Notes: generated from the sequence alone by a model not told the origin. DNA of 18,093 nt from Acidimicrobiia bacterium (GCA_013811855.1 JACCUL010000487.1:1-18093); one strand, 5' to 3'. Positions 7,698 to 15,108 are shown, counted from the stretch's first letter. Translations and numbers: made by a program.

Positions 7698-8873
7698 ATG
7701 CCGGCGCTCGACCTCCGTCTCGACGACGACGAGCTGTCGACGTGCGTCGCTTGCGGGCTCTGCCTGCCGCACTGCCCGACGTTCCGGGCCACGGGTGAGG
7801 AGGCGCTGTCGCCCCGAGGACGCATCGATGCGATGCGGGGCGTGCAGTGGCGGGGCGCAGATGCTGACGACGACTTCGTGCGGTTCATGGAAACCTGCGT
7901 GCAATGCCGCGGGTGCGAGCCGGCCTGCCCGAGCGGCGTGCCGTTCGGACGGCTCATGGAGGGGACGCGCTCGGCGCTCGTCGACCAGGACCGATCGGCA
8001 CCCCGCTGGCTGCGGGCGGCCCTCGGCGTGCTCGGCCGTCACCGGCTGCTGCTCGTCGGATCGCGCGCGCTGGCGTTGGCCCAGCGGCTCCGGCTCGTCC
8101 CTCGACGCCTCGGGCTCGGTCGCCTTCCATTGCGACAGGGTCGACGGGTGCGCGCCACGGGTACCGGCGTGTGGCTGTTCACCGGGTGTGTGATGGACGC
8201 CTGGCTGCGCGAGACCCACCGGGCGACGGCGACGGTGGTGGCCGCGACCGGGACGACATATGCCGTGCCGGACGCCGGCGGGGCGTGCTGTGGAGCACTC
8301 CACACCCATGCCGGGCTGCTGCCCGCGGCGCGCCGGCTGGCGGCGCGGGTCATCAGGTCGATGCCCGGCAACGCGGCGATCCTGGTCAACTCGGCGGGAT
8401 GCGGCGCGGCGATGAAGGACTACGGCCACCTGCTCGGCACGACCGAGGCCGCCGCCTTCGCAGCCCGGGTGGTGGACGTGCACGAGTGGCTGGCCCCGCG
8501 CCTCGACACGCTTCCCGCTCCCGACCGGCGGCTCGGCCCGGTGATCGTGCAGGACCCGTGCCACCTGCGGCACGTCCAGAAGGCGCACCTGCCGGTGCGT
8601 GCCGTTCTCGGCCATGTCGCCGACGTCGTCGAGCTCGATGACGACGGGTTGTGCTGCGGTGCCGGCGGGGCGTTCTCGGCCCTGCAGCCCGAGCTCGCCA
8701 CGCAGGTGCGCGACCGCAAGCTGGCTGCGATCGCATTCGCGGCCGCCACCACCGGCGCCACGATCGTCGCCAGCGCCAACCCCGGTTGCGCCATGCACCT
8801 GCGGGCCGCCGGCCTGGACGTCCGCCATCCCCTCGACCTCGTCGCCGCGGCGATCGGGAAGGACGGGCCGTGA
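7698..8873 (+). CDS. glcF: Glycolate oxidase iron-sulfur subunit GlcF
   Basis: A 391-residue protein (E. coli GlcF is 407) with two [4Fe-4S] ferredoxin motifs, CVACGLCLPHCP (C16, C19, C22, C26) and CVQCRGCEPACP (C67, C70, C73, C77), followed by two CCG domains marked by GGACCGALHTHAG and GLCCGAGGAFS, each preceded by its own conserved Cys segment (LFTGCVMD, QDPCHLRH). This is the electron-transfer subunit that takes electrons from GlcD/GlcE to the quinone pool. ATG 7698 fits the family N-terminus and lies 8 nt after a TACCCT box; the longer frame upstream is out-of-frame overlap with the lipoprotein gene. Its stop overlaps the next gene's GTG (GTGA). Confidence 0.92.
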   Translation: MPALDLRLDDDELSTCVACGLCLPHCPTFRATGEEALSPRGRIDAMRGVQWRGADADDDFVRFMETCVQCRGCEPACPSGVPFGRLMEGTRSALVDQDRSAPRWLRAALGVLGRHRLLLVGSRALALAQRLRLVPRRLGLGRLPLRQGRRVRATGTGVWLFTGCVMDAWLRETHRATATVVAATGTTYAVPDAGGACCGALHTHAGLLPAARRLAARVIRSMPGNAAILVNSAGCGAAMKDYGHLLGTTEAAAFAARVVDVHEWLAPRLDTLPAPDRRLGPVIVQDPCHLRHVQKAHLPVRAVLGHVADVVELDDDGLCCGAGGAFSALQPELATQVRDRKLAAIAFAAATTGATIVASANPGCAMHLRAAGLDVRHPLDLVAAAIGKDGP

Positions 8874-9082
8874 GTCGATGCGAGGACCTCGCTTCCCGGT
8901 TGGACGAGATCGGCGAGGAGCTGGACGATCTGTCGCTCTCCTTGCTGCACGAGGCCGCCGGCCGCGGCGCCCGCCAGCGCCCCGACGCTGACCGAACGGT
9001 GACCCAGGCCCGGCGGGCGGTCGAGAAGGCGGCGACACTGCTGCGTCGCGTCGAGGGAGCCGACCCCGAGCCCGGAGGCTGA
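8870..9082 (+). CDS. Small helical protein coupled to glcF
   Basis: A 70-residue acidic/basic protein starting MSRCEDLASRLDEIGEELDD and continuing LSLSLLHEAAGRG, then TVTQARRAVEKAATLLRRVE. It is predicted wholly helical and probably a two-helix coiled coil. The GTG start overlaps the glcF stop (GTGA), so it is translationally coupled to glcF. The size and helical pattern recall ExoVII small-subunit-like or other short coiled-coil proteins, but I see no decisive motif and no xseA neighbour, so I leave the function open. Confidence 0.6.
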   Translation: MSRCEDLASRLDEIGEELDDLSLSLLHEAAGRGARQRPDADRTVTQARRAVEKAATLLRRVEGADPEPGG

Positions 9083-9127
9083 CGAACGTCCTTCGCCATG
9101 GGGGCCTGGCGGTGGCAGGATCGCCGC

Positions 9128-9217
9128 ATGCCCGATGAGACGCCGGAGGTGGATCCCGTACGGGAGTTCGGCTTGGCTTGGTCACCGAATGTGTGCGCCG
9201 GCGCACCTGATCGGTGA
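9128..9217 (+). CDS. Possible 29-residue ORF running into the palindrome
   Basis: ATG 9128 opens MPDETPEVDPVREFGLAWS and then continues into the 46-bp palindrome, ending at TGA 9215-9217. A CAGGAT hexamer lies 6 nt upstream, resembling the local leaderless -10 layout but with C in place of the first T. The first 19 residues look protein-like, so this may be the stub of a gene cut off by the repeat element. It could equally be chance. Confidence 0.15.
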   Translation: MPDETPEVDPVREFGLAWSPNVCAGAPDR

Positions 9218-9222
9218 CCAAG
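9177..9222. repeat. 46-bp nested palindrome in convergent intergenic region
   Basis: Perfect 12-bp arms CTTGGTCACCGA (9177-9188) and TCGGTGACCAAG (9211-9222) flank a perfect 14-bp palindrome GTGCGCCGGCGCAC (9193-9206). Both share the same dyad centre (between 9199 and 9200), with 4-nt non-pairing spacers on each side, so 38 of 46 positions are symmetric. It lies between two convergent genes and could act as a bidirectional terminator, a REP-like element or a protein-binding/recombination site. No U-tract follows. Confidence 0.85.
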
Positions 9223-9276
9223 GCCGCGCACCGCCAGACCAGAACGGTGACCAAGCGGCGCATTGCCAGACCAGAT
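9212..9276. repeat. Two-copy 32/33-bp tandem repeat
   Basis: Units at 9212-9244 and 9245-9276 both begin cggtgaccaag and end gccagaccaga plus one base, with a short variable middle (gccgcgcacc versus cggcgcatt) and a one-base length difference. The first unit begins inside the right arm of the palindrome; the second ends at the stop codon of the LOG gene (9276-9278). Confidence 0.8.
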
Positions 9277-10313
9277 CAGCCGGGGTCGGCGGGTGCCATG
9301 TCGTTCAAGACGTCGATCAGGGCCCGCAGGTCGGCGTAGCGGTGGCGGGCGAACTCGAAGCGGATGCGGGGCAGCTCGACGTGGTCGTCGCGGCGGCGCT
9401 CGGTGTCCATCGCCGCCGTCCGCTCGATGCGCCCCCTGGCGACGAGATGGCCGAACCGCTCGTTGAGCTCGGCGAGCTGCGCATCGGTCGGATCGTGCTG
9501 CAACCGGATGATCAGCCGGGCGCCGACGTAGCGGACCGAGTGGTAGTTGGCGTAGAAGCGGTCGATCTCCCGGGACGCCGCTTCGCACGAGTCGGTGAGG
9601 AGGTACAGCGCGGTGTCACCGGGGGAGACGAGGCCGCGCTCGACGAGCAGGTGCCGAATCAGGTCGTCGACGTCGCGCCAGAACGGGGCGTCGGGCGTGT
9701 CGAGGAACACGATCGGGACCGGCAGACCCTTGCCGGTCTGGGTCAGCGTCAGCAGCTCGAACGTCTCGTCGAGCGTGCCGAACCCGCCGGGCAGGCAGAC
9801 GAACGCCCGGCTCTCCTTCACCAGCATCAGCTTGCGGGTGAAGAAGTACTTCATGCTGACGTACTTCTCGTCGCCGGCGATGATCGGGTTGGCGCCCTGC
9901 TCGAACGGCAGACGGATCGACACGCCGATGCTCTGGGCCCGCCCTGCCCCCTCCATCGCCGCGTGCATGATCCCCGGCCCGGCGCCGGTGACGACCATCC
10001 ACCCCCGCTCGGCGAGCATGGCGGCGATGCGGCGCGCCTGCTCGTAGAGCGGGTCGTGGGGCTGCGTCCTGGCCGATCCGAAGACGGTCACCTTGGGGAT
10101 GTCCTCGTACGGGCCGAAGACCTGGAACGCCTCGCGCATCTCGGTCATCGCGGCGGCGGCGATCTTCAGGTCGAGCGGGTCGGGACGGTCGTCGAGCAGG
10201 CCGATGGCGGCGACGAGCAGGGCCAGCGCGGCCTTGGGCGAGTCGCCCGGGCCGATGTCCTCCAGCAGGCGGCGGGCTCGCGCCGCGACGGCGTCGGGGA
10301 CCTCGGGGCTCAA
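9276..10313 (-). CDS. LOG-family nucleotide phosphoribohydrolase-like protein
   Basis: A 345-residue Rossmann-fold protein of the TIGR00730/LOG family. The signature PGGFGTLDETFE is present, with upstream VTVFGSART and VVTGAGPGIMHAAMEGA. LOG enzymes cleave the N-glycosidic bond of nucleoside 5'-monophosphates (cytokinin ribotides, AMP) to give the base plus ribose 5-phosphate. It is longer than a minimal ~190-residue LOG, with extra N-terminal helices (about 1-50) and a ~100-residue C-terminal extension (from LLTDSCEAASREIDRF). The start is TTG 10313, overlapping the transaldolase stop as TTGA, with GGAG 12 nt upstream; no ATG or GTG is nearby in frame. It is the last gene of the tkt-tal operon. 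Substrate is inferred from the family. Confidence 0.85.
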   Translation of the reverse strand: MSPEVPDAVAARARRLLEDIGPGDSPKAALALLVAAIGLLDDRPDPLDLKIAAAAMTEMREAFQVFGPYEDIPKVTVFGSARTQPHDPLYEQARRIAAMLAERGWMVVTGAGPGIMHAAMEGAGRAQSIGVSIRLPFEQGANPIIAGDEKYVSMKYFFTRKLMLVKESRAFVCLPGGFGTLDETFELLTLTQTGKGLPVPIVFLDTPDAPFWRDVDDLIRHLLVERGLVSPGDTALYLLTDSCEAASREIDRFYANYHSVRYVGARLIIRLQHDPTDAQLAELNERFGHLVARGRIERTAAMDTERRRDDHVELPRIRFEFARHRYADLRALIDVLNDMAPADPG

Positions 10314-11419
10314 CCGGCGTTCAGCTCCGCCGCTTTGTCCTCCAACGCGCCGAGCAGCTCGTCGAAGCTCTTGGCGAAGCTTGCCACGCCCTCGGACTCC
10401 AACGTGGCGCCCACGTCGGCCAGGTCGACGCCGGCGGCGGCCAACCCGTCCCACACGGCCTGGGCGGCGTCGACGTCGGCGTCGACGCGGCGGGCCAGCG
10501 TGCCGTGGTCGGCGAACGCCTCGATCGTGGCGTCGGGCAGGGTGTTGACGGTGTCGGGGCCGATGAGCTCGTCCACATAGAGCGTGTCCGGGTAGGCCGC
10601 GTTCTTGGTCGACGTGCTGGCCCACAGCGGGCGCTGCACGCGTGCGCCGCGGGCGGCAAGGACCTCCCAGCGGGGCCCGGAGAACGTCTCGCGGAACTGG
10701 CGGTACGCCAGCTTGCCCTGGGCGACCGCGGCCTTGCCGCGGAGCGCGAGGGCGTCGGGCGTGCCGATCGCCTCGAGCCGGCGATCGACCTCGGTGTCGA
10801 CGCGGGAGATGAAGAAGCTGGCCACGCTGGCCACCGTCGCCAGCTCGGCGCCTTCCGTCTCGGCGTGCGCCTCCAGCCCGGCCAGGTAGGCCTCCATGAC
10901 GTCCCGGTGGCGCTCGAGGCTGAAGATCAACGTGATATTGATGTTGCGACCCTCGGCGATCATCTGCTGGATCGGCGCCAACCCCTCGGCCGTCCCGGGG
11001 ATCTTGACCATCAGGTTGCGTCGGGCGATGCGCTCGTGCAGCTGGCGGGCGGCCGCCTCCGTCCCGGGCCCGTCGTGGGCCAGGTCCGGCGCCACCTCGA
11101 CACTGACGAAGCCGTCCGTCCCGCCGCTCGATTCGTACAGCGGGTCGAACACCTCGCAGGCGCCGTCGATGTCGTAGGCGACGAGCGCCCAGTAGTCGTC
11201 GATGGTGGGGCCCTCGTCCTCGTTGATGTCGACGTACTGTTCGTCGTAGTCGGTCGATCCCGAGATGGCCTTCTGGAAGATCGTGGGGTTCGACGTCAGC
11301 CCGCGGATGCCATCGTCACGCAGCCGGGCCAGTTGGCCGGACGTGAGATAGCCGCGCTGCAGGTTGTCCAGCCACGGGCTCTGGCCGAACTCTTCGAACA
11401 GGCGGACGAATCGTTCCAT
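10310..11419 (-). CDS. tal: Transaldolase
   Basis: A 369-residue transaldolase of the longer actinobacterial (TAL_Myco) type. It transfers a dihydroxyacetone unit between sugar phosphates in the non-oxidative pentose phosphate pathway. Visible signatures: GIRGLTSNPTIFQKAI near residues 38-52 and RRNLMVKIPGTAEGL with the Schiff-base lysine at K139; NINITLIFSLERH and SFFISRVDTEVD are also family segments. ATG 11419 overlaps the transketolase stop by one base (TGATG) and has AGGGAG about 6 nt upstream; GTG 11422 directly before it is less well spaced. Its stop overlaps the LOG start. Acts in the cytoplasm together with transketolase. Confidence 0.95.
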   Translation of the reverse strand: MERFVRLFEEFGQSPWLDNLQRGYLTSGQLARLRDDGIRGLTSNPTIFQKAISGSTDYDEQYVDINEDEGPTIDDYWALVAYDIDGACEVFDPLYESSGGTDGFVSVEVAPDLAHDGPGTEAAARQLHERIARRNLMVKIPGTAEGLAPIQQMIAEGRNINITLIFSLERHRDVMEAYLAGLEAHAETEGAELATVASVASFFISRVDTEVDRRLEAIGTPDALALRGKAAVAQGKLAYRQFRETFSGPRWEVLAARGARVQRPLWASTSTKNAAYPDTLYVDELIGPDTVNTLPDATIEAFADHGTLARRVDADVDAAQAVWDGLAAAGVDLADVGATLESEGVASFAKSFDELLGALEDKAAELNAG

Positions 11420-13416
11420 CACGAGCTCCCTTCGGAGGTGGGCGCCGAACGGGTGACCAGGGCGGTGGCTCGTTCGACGACGTGGTCGAGGTTGATGCCC
11501 AGCTTCTCCAACACGACGTCGCCGGGGGCGCTGGCCCCGAATCGGTCGATGCCGATCGAGTCGTCGGCGTAGCGCTCCCAGCCGAACGTCGTGGCCGCTT
11601 CGACCGACAGCACGGGCACACCGTCGGGGAACAGCTGCCGGCGGTAGTCCTCGCCGGCCGCGGCGAAGCGGTCCCAGCTCGGCAGGCTGACGACGCGCGT
11701 CGGTGTGCCAGCGGACTCCAGCCGCTCGGCGGCGGTGATGGCCAACGCCACCTCGCTACCGGTGGCCACGATGACGAGATCGGTATCGCCGTCGGCCGCC
11801 CGCACGATCCCGGCCCCCCGCGCGACGGCCGAGCCGTCGGTGCAGACGGTGACGTTCTGGCGGGTCAGCACGAGCACCGTCGGGCCGTCCGAGGCGACGG
11901 CGGCCCGCCAGGCGGCGACGGTCTCGTTGGCGTCCGCCGGCCGGATGACCTGCAGGCCCGGGATGGCCCGCAGGGTGGCGAGGTGCTCGACGGGTTGGTG
12001 GGTGGGTCCGTCCTCGCCGACGCCGACGGAGTCGTGGCTGAACACGAACACCGCCTTGGCCTGCGACACCGCAGCCAGCCGCACCGGGGGACGCATGTAG
12101 TCGAGGAACACGAAGAACGTGCCGCCGAGCGGAAGGATGCCGCCGTGGCAGGCCATGCCAACGAGCGCCGCGCCCATGGCGTGCTCCCGGATCCCGTAGT
12201 ACAGCTGCCGGCCGCCGGGGTGCTCGGCCGTCTGCGCCTCGGTGCCGTCGGGCAGCTTCGTGCCGGTGTTCCCGGTCAGGTCGGCGGCTCCGGACACCAG
12301 ACCCGGGAACAGGGGCAGGCAGGCGCCGACGACCTTGGCGATGGCCTGGCGGGTGGCGATCGACTCGCCCTGCTCGAAGGTCGGCAGCGCATCTTCCCAC
12401 CCCGCGATCCCGGTTGCCTGCCAGGCCGCATCCCACGCCGCCCGCTCTTCAGCGTCGAGGGCCGCCAGCGCCTCGTCCCACGTCGCGCGCACGGGCTTGG
12501 CGCGCTCCGCAGTCGCCTCGCGATAGGCCGTCACGACCTCGGGCGGGCTCCAGAACGGCTCGTCGGGGATGCCCATCACGGCCTTGGTGCGGGCGACGTC
12601 CTCGGCCGTGAACGGGTTGCCGTGGGCCAAGTGGTCGTCGGTGTGGTCGGGTGAGGGGTAGCCGACGTGGGAGCGCAGCACGAGCAGCGTGGGTTGGGCC
12701 TCGTCGGCCTTCGCCGCCTGCAGCGCGGCCTCCAGCGCGTCGCAGTCGTCGGCGGTCTCGCCGAGGTACTCGACGTGCCAGCCGTAGGCGGCGAACCGCG
12801 CGCCGACGTCGTCTGTGTACGACAGTGCGGTCGGGCCGTCGATCGTGATGCGGTTGTCGTCATAGACGCAGATCAGACGGCCGAGGCCGATGTGGCCGGC
12901 CAGCGACGCCGCCTCGTGGCTGATGCCCTCCATGAAGCACCCGTCGCCGGCGATGACGAACGTGTGGTGGTCGACGACCTGCGGTCCGAAGCGGGCCCGG
13001 AGGACGCGCTCGGCGATGGCCATGCCGACGGCATCGCCGAACCCCTGTCCCAGCGGGCCCGTCGTCACCTCGACCCCGGCCGTGTGGCGGGCCTCGGGGT
13101 GTCCCGGTGTCGCCGACTCCCACGATCGGAAGGCCTTGATGTCGTCCAGCTCGAGGCCCATCCCGGCCAGGTACAGCAGCGAGTACTGGAGGATCGACGC
13201 GTGCCCGTTGGACAGCACGAAGCGGTCACGATCGGGCCACTCCGGATCGGTCGGGTCGTACTTCATCACCCGGCTGAACAGGACGTGACCGAGCGGGGCC
13301 AGCGCCATCGCCGTGCCCTGGTGGCCGCTCTTGGCGGCGAGCGGGGCATCCATGGCGAAGCCACGGATCAGCGAGATGGCTTGCTCGTCGACGTCGGGCG
13401 GGAGGGGGGACGGCAT
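11419..13416 (-). CDS. tkt: Transketolase
   Basis: A 665-residue thiamine-diphosphate enzyme, normal length for the family, moving two-carbon units between sugar phosphates. Visible features: SGHQGTAMALAPLGHVLF near the N-terminus, VTTGPLGQGFGDAVG, the ThDP/Mg motif GDGCFMEG with the following YDDNRITIDG, the His-bearing DHLAHGNPF, LTGNTGTKLPDG, the catalytic Glu in YGIREHAMGAA, and HDSVGVGEDGPTHQPVEHL. ATG 13416 matches the family start and lies 8 nt after a TACAGT box, suggesting its own leaderless promoter 31 nt after the upstream gene. The stop overlaps transaldolase by one base. First gene of the tkt-tal-LOG operon. Confidence 0.95.
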   Translation of the reverse strand: MPSPLPPDVDEQAISLIRGFAMDAPLAAKSGHQGTAMALAPLGHVLFSRVMKYDPTDPEWPDRDRFVLSNGHASILQYSLLYLAGMGLELDDIKAFRSWESATPGHPEARHTAGVEVTTGPLGQGFGDAVGMAIAERVLRARFGPQVVDHHTFVIAGDGCFMEGISHEAASLAGHIGLGRLICVYDDNRITIDGPTALSYTDDVGARFAAYGWHVEYLGETADDCDALEAALQAAKADEAQPTLLVLRSHVGYPSPDHTDDHLAHGNPFTAEDVARTKAVMGIPDEPFWSPPEVVTAYREATAERAKPVRATWDEALAALDAEERAAWDAAWQATGIAGWEDALPTFEQGESIATRQAIAKVVGACLPLFPGLVSGAADLTGNTGTKLPDGTEAQTAEHPGGRQLYYGIREHAMGAALVGMACHGGILPLGGTFFVFLDYMRPPVRLAAVSQAKAVFVFSHDSVGVGEDGPTHQPVEHLATLRAIPGLQVIRPADANETVAAWRAAVASDGPTVLVLTRQNVTVCTDGSAVARGAGIVRAADGDTDLVIVATGSEVALAITAAERLESAGTPTRVVSLPSWDRFAAAGEDYRRQLFPDGVPVLSVEAATTFGWERYADDSIGIDRFGASAPGDVVLEKLGINLDHVVERATALVTRSAPTSEGSS

Positions 13417-13424
13417 CGGTGGGG

Positions 13425-13430
13425 ACTGTA
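13425..13430 (-). promoter_or_regulatory. -10-like TACAGT for tkt
   Basis: On the minus strand TACAGT ends 8 nt before the tkt ATG at 13416, matching the leaderless pattern in this window. It lies between the DUF6941-like stop (13448) and tkt. Confidence 0.4.
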
Positions 13431-13447
13431 TCCGGGGGACCCGGAGG

Positions 13448-13858
13448 TCAAGCCGGAGGCAGCAGGGTGAACGGCACCACGAGCCACGGGCCGTGGTCGA
13501 CACGGCAGTGGGCGAAGATCTGGCCGTACTCGGGGAACTCGAGCTCGCCGCGCACGAGCCGGTATGTGAACTTGCCGGGCTCCACACTGAACGGGCTGAC
13601 GTTGCGGGCGACCTGGTCGAGCTCGTCGGTCGGCGTCTCGGGGTCGGGCGTGCGCCGGAACACGACCTCGAACACGCCCTCTCCGTGGACGCCGGGCGGG
13701 CAGAAGATCAGCGCCACGAGGTGCGGCGAGATCGTCACCGGCGCCGGCGACGGCGCGACCATCGAGAACATCGCGCCGGTCAGGTCGATGCGCGTCGACG
13801 GACCCGGCGCCTGGCGGATCTCGAAGTTTTCGACGAACAGCGCCGACACGACGTGCAT
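13448..13858 (-). CDS. DUF6941-like protein
   Basis: A 136-residue soluble protein of unknown function. It begins MHVVSALFVENFEIRQ and contains VTISPHLVALIF, GEGVFEVVFRRTPDPE and FTYRLVRGELEFPEYG, alternating hydrophobic strands that suggest a beta-sandwich. This pattern resembles DUF6941 proteins, small actinobacterial proteins with an N-terminal xFxENF segment; the assignment is from memory of the pattern and is not firm. The ATG is 7 nt downstream of a TACTCT box. It is divergent from sod across 79 nt and sits 31 nt before tkt on the same strand, so read-through into the pentose phosphate operon is possible. Confidence 0.7.
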   Translation of the reverse strand: MHVVSALFVENFEIRQAPGPSTRIDLTGAMFSMVAPSPAPVTISPHLVALIFCPPGVHGEGVFEVVFRRTPDPETPTDELDQVARNVSPFSVEPGKFTYRLVRGELEFPEYGQIFAHCRVDHGPWLVVPFTLLPPA

Positions 13859-13865
13859 GGGCTGG

Positions 13866-13871
13866 AGAGTA
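13866..13871 (-). promoter_or_regulatory. -10-like TACTCT for the DUF6941-like gene
   Basis: On the minus strand TACTCT is followed by 7 nt and the ATG at 13858, consistent with leaderless transcription. It lies in the 79-nt divergent region shared with sod. Confidence 0.4.
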
Positions 13872-13924
13872 CGGGGTTCGACCGGCTACACCTTGGGAGA
13901 CCGTCACCCGCCCACCGAACCCTT

Positions 13925-13929
13925 GGAGG
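13925..13929 (+). promoter_or_regulatory. Strong Shine-Dalgarno GGAGG for sod
   Basis: GGAGG lies 8 nt upstream of ATG 13938 and fixes that start, despite the frame being open much further upstream. It makes sod one of the few clearly leadered genes here. Confidence 0.8.
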
Positions 13930-13937
13930 TGTCCCCG

Positions 13938-14513
13938 ATGGCTTTCTCACTGCCGGAACTGCCCTACGACACGTCGGCGCTCGAGCCGTACCTGTCGGCG
14001 GAGACGTTCGAGTACCACTACGGCAAGCACCACAAGACGTACATCGACACGCTGAACCAGATGATTGAAGGGACCGACCAGGAGTCGGCCGGTCTCGAGG
14101 AGATCATCATGGACTCGGAGGGCAAGCTCTTCAACCAGGCCGCCCAGACCTGGAACCACACCCTCTACTGGAACTCGATGGCGCCCGAGGGGGGTGGCGA
14201 GCCCAGCGGGGCGGCGGGCGACGCCGTCAACGCCGCATTCGGCAGCTACGCCGAGTTCCGCGAGGAGTTCAAGACTGCCGCCACGGGCCAGTTCGGCTCG
14301 GGCTGGGCGTGGCTGACCCTCGACGCCGGGTCGCTGGCCATCTCGGCGACGAGCAACGCCGACCTGCCGATGAAGCACGGCCAGACCGCCGTGTTGACGT
14401 GCGACGTGTGGGAGCACGCCTACTACATCGACTACCGCAACAAGCGTCCGGACTACGTCGACACGTTCCTCGACCACCTCATCAACTGGAAGCTCGTCGA
14501 CGACGCGCTGTAG
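13938..14513 (+). CDS. sodB: Iron-type superoxide dismutase
   Basis: A 191-residue Fe/Mn-family superoxide dismutase, which converts superoxide to hydrogen peroxide and oxygen. Metal ligands: H27 (FEYHYGKHH), H74 (TWNH), D156 and H160 (DVWEHAYYIDYRN). The segment FNQAAQTWNHTLYWN places glutamine 70 in the outer-sphere position as in FeSOD, where MnSODs usually have Gly here and supply Gln from the C-terminal half; GQFGSGWAWL also fits. Iron is therefore the likely metal, though some members are cambialistic. There is no signal peptide, so it is cytoplasmic. The start is set by GGAGG 8 nt upstream. It is transcribed alone and convergent with the SnoaL-like gene. Confidence 0.95.
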   Translation: MAFSLPELPYDTSALEPYLSAETFEYHYGKHHKTYIDTLNQMIEGTDQESAGLEEIIMDSEGKLFNQAAQTWNHTLYWNSMAPEGGGEPSGAAGDAVNAAFGSYAEFREEFKTAATGQFGSGWAWLTLDAGSLAISATSNADLPMKHGQTAVLTCDVWEHAYYIDYRNKRPDYVDTFLDHLINWKLVDDAL

Positions 14514-14565
14514 CCGCCGTCAGGCGACGGGTGTCGATGGCGACGGGCGACGCGCCGTCGGGTAT

Positions 14566-14949
14566 TCACGGCGCAGCCCGCCACGGCGCCCGCCAGGCCG
14601 GAGCGTCCCACGGCTCGGTGACGTAGATGCGCTCGTGGGCGACCCGGTCGCCGCGGAACTCGTGGAGGGACACGCCCAGTATCCACGGGCCGCCGTCGTA
14701 GCTGACCGCGGCCTCGGCCATCCACACGTCACCGGATCCCGTGATGCGGCGGACCTCGAAGGTCACGTCGGCGGGATACTGGCTACGCCACTCGCGGAAG
14801 TTGTGCACGCCCTCGAACCGCTCTCCCGACTGCGGGAACTCGAGGACGGCGTCCTCGTGGTAGATCTCGTGGGCGATGTCCCGGTCGGTGCGGGTATGGG
14901 TCAACAGGCGCAGCACCGCCGCCCGGCGGTCGTCATCGATCGTCGTCAC
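14566..14949 (-). CDS. SnoaL/NTF2-like fold protein
   Basis: A 127-residue protein with the cone-shaped NTF2/SnoaL-like pattern: an N-terminal helix with AVLRLLTHTRTDRDIAHEIY, then EDAVLEFPQSGERFEGVHNFREWRSQYP, followed by strands VTFEVRRITG, WMAEAAVSYDG and LHEFRGDRVAHERIYVTEPWDAP. This fold serves as ketosteroid-isomerase-like enzymes, cyclases or ligand-binding proteins; the catalytic residues cannot be assigned. The closing region EFRGDRVAHERIYVTEP is the characteristic SnoaL ending. The start is GTG 14949; CAGGCT lies 8 nt upstream and loosely resembles the local leaderless boxes. It converges on sod with 52 nt between stops. Confidence 0.8.
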   Translation of the reverse strand: MTTIDDDRRAAVLRLLTHTRTDRDIAHEIYHEDAVLEFPQSGERFEGVHNFREWRSQYPADVTFEVRRITGSGDVWMAEAAVSYDGGPWILGVSLHEFRGDRVAHERIYVTEPWDAPAWRAPWRAAP

Positions 14950-15086
14950 GGTGTCCGAGCCTGATCGATCGGTGTCGTGAAGTCATGGAGACGGGGTGAC
15001 GAGATCATCGAGACGCCGCTCGGCGATCCTGATCGGCAGCACGCGCTGGGCCTGGCCGGCACCCGATCCGTCCACGTGAGACAGTT

Positions 15087-15108
15087 CGCTGACGCGCCGT
15101 CGTCAGCG
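15087..15108 (-). terminator. Hairpin overlapping the methyltransferase stop
   Basis: A perfect 8-bp stem (CGCTGACG / CGTCAGCG, 15087-15094 and 15101-15108) with a 6-nt loop spans the stop codon at 15103-15105. It could terminate the minus-strand desaturase-methyltransferase transcript, but no U-tract follows. The rest of 14950-15102 shows no gene. Confidence 0.3.

Noticed and set aside
9212..9276. Tandem repeat considered as a CRISPR remnant
   Set aside because: The two units are contiguous with no unique spacer between them and no cas gene is nearby.
9135..10580. 481-codon plus-strand open frame
   Set aside because: It lies antisense to the LOG gene, whose frame carries the family signature; the plus-strand translation has no recognisable domain and is a GC-rich shadow.
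11482..12654. 390-codon plus-strand open frame
   Set aside because: Antisense to transketolase, with no domain pattern.
13419..13937. Upstream extension of the sod reading frame
   Set aside because: The extension runs antisense to the DUF6941-like gene, while a strong Shine-Dalgarno and the family N-terminus fix ATG 13938.
14517..14530. CCGTC/GACGG inverted repeat after sod as a terminator
   Set aside because: Only 5 bp with a 4-base loop and no U-tract; too weak to call.
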